Source: Desulfobacterales bacterium (lineage in GTDB: Bacteria > Desulfobacterota > Desulfobacteria > Desulfobacterales > Desulfobacteraceae). From it: DNA of 7,275 bases. The notes under the pieces are model-generated. The model worked only from the letters and a program-made list of their open reading frames with translations, was not told the DNA's origin and ran no database searches. Shown here one piece after another: positions 4,949-7,275 of the stretch. Location of the stretch: the NCBI GenBank assembly GCA_022361315.1, contig JAKSBB010000608.1, forward strand, positions 1-7,275. Reading direction: 5' to 3'. The translations under genes and the position numbers were made by a program. The first letter of the stretch is position 1; each line of letters begins with the position of its first letter.

Positions 4949-7275
4949 ATGGCCCAGAAGGTTGATGTTTCCCGGATGAGCAGAGCCCAGAAGCAGGCGA
5001 TGCTCAAAGCGCTGATGAAGAAGAAAAAGCGGAAAGCGGTGTATTATCCGCTGTCATCGGGCCAGAAGGGATTGTGGTTTCTTCAGCGGATGAAACCGGA
5101 CAGTCATGCCTATAACGTCCCCTGCGCGTTCAAACTCCGGGGAAACGTCGACACCGGGGCGCTGAAAAGGGCCTTTACCGCGCTCACCAAACGCCGTACC
5201 ATTCTGCGCACCGTATTTAAAACCACGGACGATGGAGAACCCAGACAGTCCGTGGCCTTTGATTCGCCTCTTTTTTTCAGGACCGAGTCCGTCGCCCATA
5301 TGGCGGAATCCCGGATTGAGCCGTTCCTGAGAAAAATCGTCCGTACCCCCTTTGATCTTGAAAAAGGGCCGCTGTTCCGCGTCTATCTTTTCCACCGATC
5401 GGATACCGAGTCGATTCTGCTGGTCAACCTGCATCACATCATCTTTGACGGCAGTTCGTTCCCCGTGTTTGCGGATGAGTTGATGGCCCTTTACCGGGCC
5501 GAGATAACGGGTGACCCCCACGGGTTACCTGAGGTGACCTCGTCTTTTGCCAGATACGTTTCATGGCAGCAGGCCATGCTGTCCGGTGATGAGGGCCAGG
5601 AACACAAGGCCTACTGGCAGGATGTCTTATACGGGGATCTGCCGGTATTGAACCTGCCCGCCGACTTTGGTCCCCGGAATACGGCTTCGTCAGGCCACTG
5701 CGAGACCGTCATGCGTGAGATCTCAGCAGGACTGACCCGGAACATCCGCCGGGTGGCCGGAGACAAAAAGGTATATCTTTTTACCGTGCTGCTTGCCGCT
5801 TACAAAGTTCTGCTGCACCGGTACTCAGGCCAGAATGATATCATCACCGGTATTCCCATGGCCGGGCGCAGCCGGACCGAATTTGAAGACATGATCGGCT
5901 ATTTTATCAATATGATTCCGGTGCGGATCCGTTTGTCGCAAGACACCTCTTTCACCGACCTGATGCACCAGGTGCATGCCGCCGCCATGGGCGCAATGAG
6001 ACACCAGGACTACCCATTTCCCGAAATCGTCAAGGCGCTTCGGGAGAACGGATGGGCGGACAACAGTGACAGTCCTCTGTTTCAAACGAGCTTTGTGCTT
6101 CAAAACTGGGCCAAGGGGATTGAAGACCGTTTTGGCGGTGGCCCGGACCCGGATCATGAAACCGATGGGGCACAAGGCGTCAGGGCGGAGCTGATGCTGA
6201 ACATCCAGCAGGAAGAAGATTTTAATCTGGCCCTGGAAGTGCTGGATCTGGACCGTCTTCAGTTCTTTTTCAAATATGACGCAGGGCTTTATCGGCGGGA
6301 AACCATCGCGCGTATGGCGGATCATTTCATACGCCTGCTGGAAGGCATTGTCGAAAATCCGGACCGGGAAATCTCTCAATTACCGCTGTTGACGGCGGAT
6401 GAACGCCATAAGATGCTTGTGTCCTGGAACGAGACCACGGTGGATTATCCTGATGTGTGTCTGCACCAGCTCATTGAAGCACAGGCCGCTGATTCACCCG
6501 ATGCAACCGCCCTGGTGTCCGGTGCCGTGCAACTGACCTATGGGCAGTTAAACGCAGAGACAAACCGGGTGGCCCGTTACCTGCAAAAACGCGGGGTGGT
6601 TCCCGGCACCCGGGTGGCCATCTGCCTGGAACGTTCCCCGGATATGATTCTGGGATTGCTTGGTATTCTGAAGGCCGGGGGCACCTATGTTGCCATTGAT
6701 CCGGAATATCCCGAAGACCGTATTCGCTATATGCTCAGGGATGCGGACGCCCCCCTGTTGCTGACCCGGGAAAAATTACTGGATAACTTGACCGCATTCG
6801 GTGCAGAGTCGGTCTTTCTTGACAAGGACCGGGAGGCTATCAACCTGGAAGACGGGGCAAATCTTCACAGCCAGGTCACTCCGGATGACCTGGCCTATAT
6901 CATCTACACCTCGGGGTCCACAGGAAAACCCAAGGGGGTGATGATCCGCCACAGAGGGCTGCCCAATCTCGCCCGGGCCCAGATCCGGCTTTTCGGTGTA
7001 ACCTCATCTTCCCGGGTACTCCAGTTCGCCTCCATGAGTTTTGATGCCTCCATCTCGGAGATTGCCATGGCCTTTTGTTCGGGGGCGGCGCTCTGTATGG
7101 GAACCAAGGAGGAACTCCTGCCCGGAGAGAACCTGGAGAACATGCTGAACCGTCATGCCGTCACCCATGTGACCCTACCGCCCACGGCCCTGACGGTGAT
7201 GTCCCCTGAGAAACTTGCGGGGCTCTCCACCATCATCGTGGCCGGAGAGTCCTGCCCGCCGGAACTGGCTGCCCT
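4949..7275 (+). CDS. NRPS N-terminal fragment: condensation domain plus start of adenylation domain
   Basis: A synthetase open to the window end; 775 complete codons are visible. Residues 1-30 form a short, very basic leader (MKKKK at 23-27) that could be a linker or docking helix. The condensation domain (about 33-475) forms the peptide bond between an upstream donor and the residue loaded here. Its motifs are LSSGQKGLWFLQ (35-46), RRTILRTVF (82-90), HHIIFDG (162-168, catalytic second His163), GIPMAGR (301-307), IGYFINMIP (316-324), HQDYPF (352-357) and SPLFQTS (375-381). The adenylation domain, which activates the amino acid with ATP, starts near 505: LTYGQLN (529-535), LKAGGTYVAIDPEYP (574-588) and the ATP loop YTSGSTGKPKG (653-663). 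Pocket residues in GrsA numbering are D235 (residue 699), A236, S239, T278 (742), I299 (763) and A301 (765). This resembles Phe/Tyr codes; positions 322, 330 and 331 are off the window. Both catalytic domains look intact. Starting with a C domain means it is fed by another protein or by an acyl starter. Confidence 0.96.
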   Translation, partial: MAQKVDVSRMSRAQKQAMLKALMKKKKRKAVYYPLSSGQKGLWFLQRMKPDSHAYNVPCAFKLRGNVDTGALKRAFTALTKRRTILRTVFKTTDDGEPRQSVAFDSPLFFRTESVAHMAESRIEPFLRKIVRTPFDLEKGPLFRVYLFHRSDTESILLVNLHHIIFDGSSFPVFADELMALYRAEITGDPHGLPEVTSSFARYVSWQQAMLSGDEGQEHKAYWQDVLYGDLPVLNLPADFGPRNTASSGHCETVMREISAGLTRNIRRVAGDKKVYLFTVLLAAYKVLLHRYSGQNDIITGIPMAGRSRTEFEDMIGYFINMIPVRIRLSQDTSFTDLMHQVHAAAMGAMRHQDYPFPEIVKALRENGWADNSDSPLFQTSFVLQNWAKGIEDRFGGGPDPDHETDGAQGVRAELMLNIQQEEDFNLALEVLDLDRLQFFFKYDAGLYRRETIARMADHFIRLLEGIVENPDREISQLPLLTADERHKMLVSWNETTVDYPDVCLHQLIEAQAADSPDATALVSGAVQLTYGQLNAETNRVARYLQKRGVVPGTRVAICLERSPDMILGLLGILKAGGTYVAIDPEYPEDRIRYMLRDADAPLLLTREKLLDNLTAFGAESVFLDKDREAINLEDGANLHSQVTPDDLAYIIYTSGSTGKPKGVMIRHRGLPNLARAQIRLFGVTSSSRVLQFASMSFDASISEIAMAFCSGAALCMGTKEELLPGENLENMLNRHAVTHVTLPPTALTVMSPEKLAGLSTIIVAGESCPPELAA

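Noticed and set aside
5825..6379. Open frame of 184 residues on the - strand inside the second NRPS
   Set aside because: It overlaps the condensation-domain motifs on the other strand and has no domain of its own; a reading-frame shadow.

Overview
The window lies inside a non-ribosomal peptide (NRPS) biosynthetic gene cluster. All four genes are on the + strand and closely spaced, and two of them run off the window edges. Base composition looks moderately GC-rich, with strong Shine-Dalgarno sites. From protein style I lean towards a Gram-negative, possibly a Desulfobacterota-type bacterium, but this is an impression: no rRNA, tRNA or housekeeping gene is present to confirm it.

Layout. (1) 1-1653 is the C-terminal end of a large NRPS. 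It holds the second half of an epimerization (E) domain followed directly by a thioesterase (TE) domain, so this polypeptide releases a finished product. (2) After 37 bases comes 1691-3433, an exported type-B carboxylesterase with a signal peptide and a complete Ser/Glu/His triad. A strong inverted repeat lies just behind it (3442-3478). (3) 3544-4899 (or from 3538) encodes a soluble protein of about 450 residues that I do not recognise. (4) After 49 bases, 4949-7275 is the start of a second NRPS, with a complete condensation (C) domain and the first half of an adenylation (A) domain, cut by the window edge.

Working together. E then TE at the end of the first synthetase predicts release of a peptide whose last residue was offered in D form. 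By motif the TE resembles those ending hybrid/trans-AT polyketide lines more than the short surfactin-type TE, which suggests a mixed PKS/NRPS ancestry. The second NRPS begins with a C domain, so it needs an acyl or peptidyl donor made elsewhere. Either gene order does not follow biosynthetic order, or two assembly lines sit side by side. Its visible A-domain pocket (D, A, S, T, I, A) points to an aromatic amino acid such as Tyr or Phe. The esterase and the unknown protein between the synthetases are candidates for tailoring, product processing, export-linked maturation or self-protection, but nothing in the sequence proves this.

No tRNA, rRNA, CRISPR array, insertion sequence or transposase was seen. 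No stretch over 300 bases lacks a gene.
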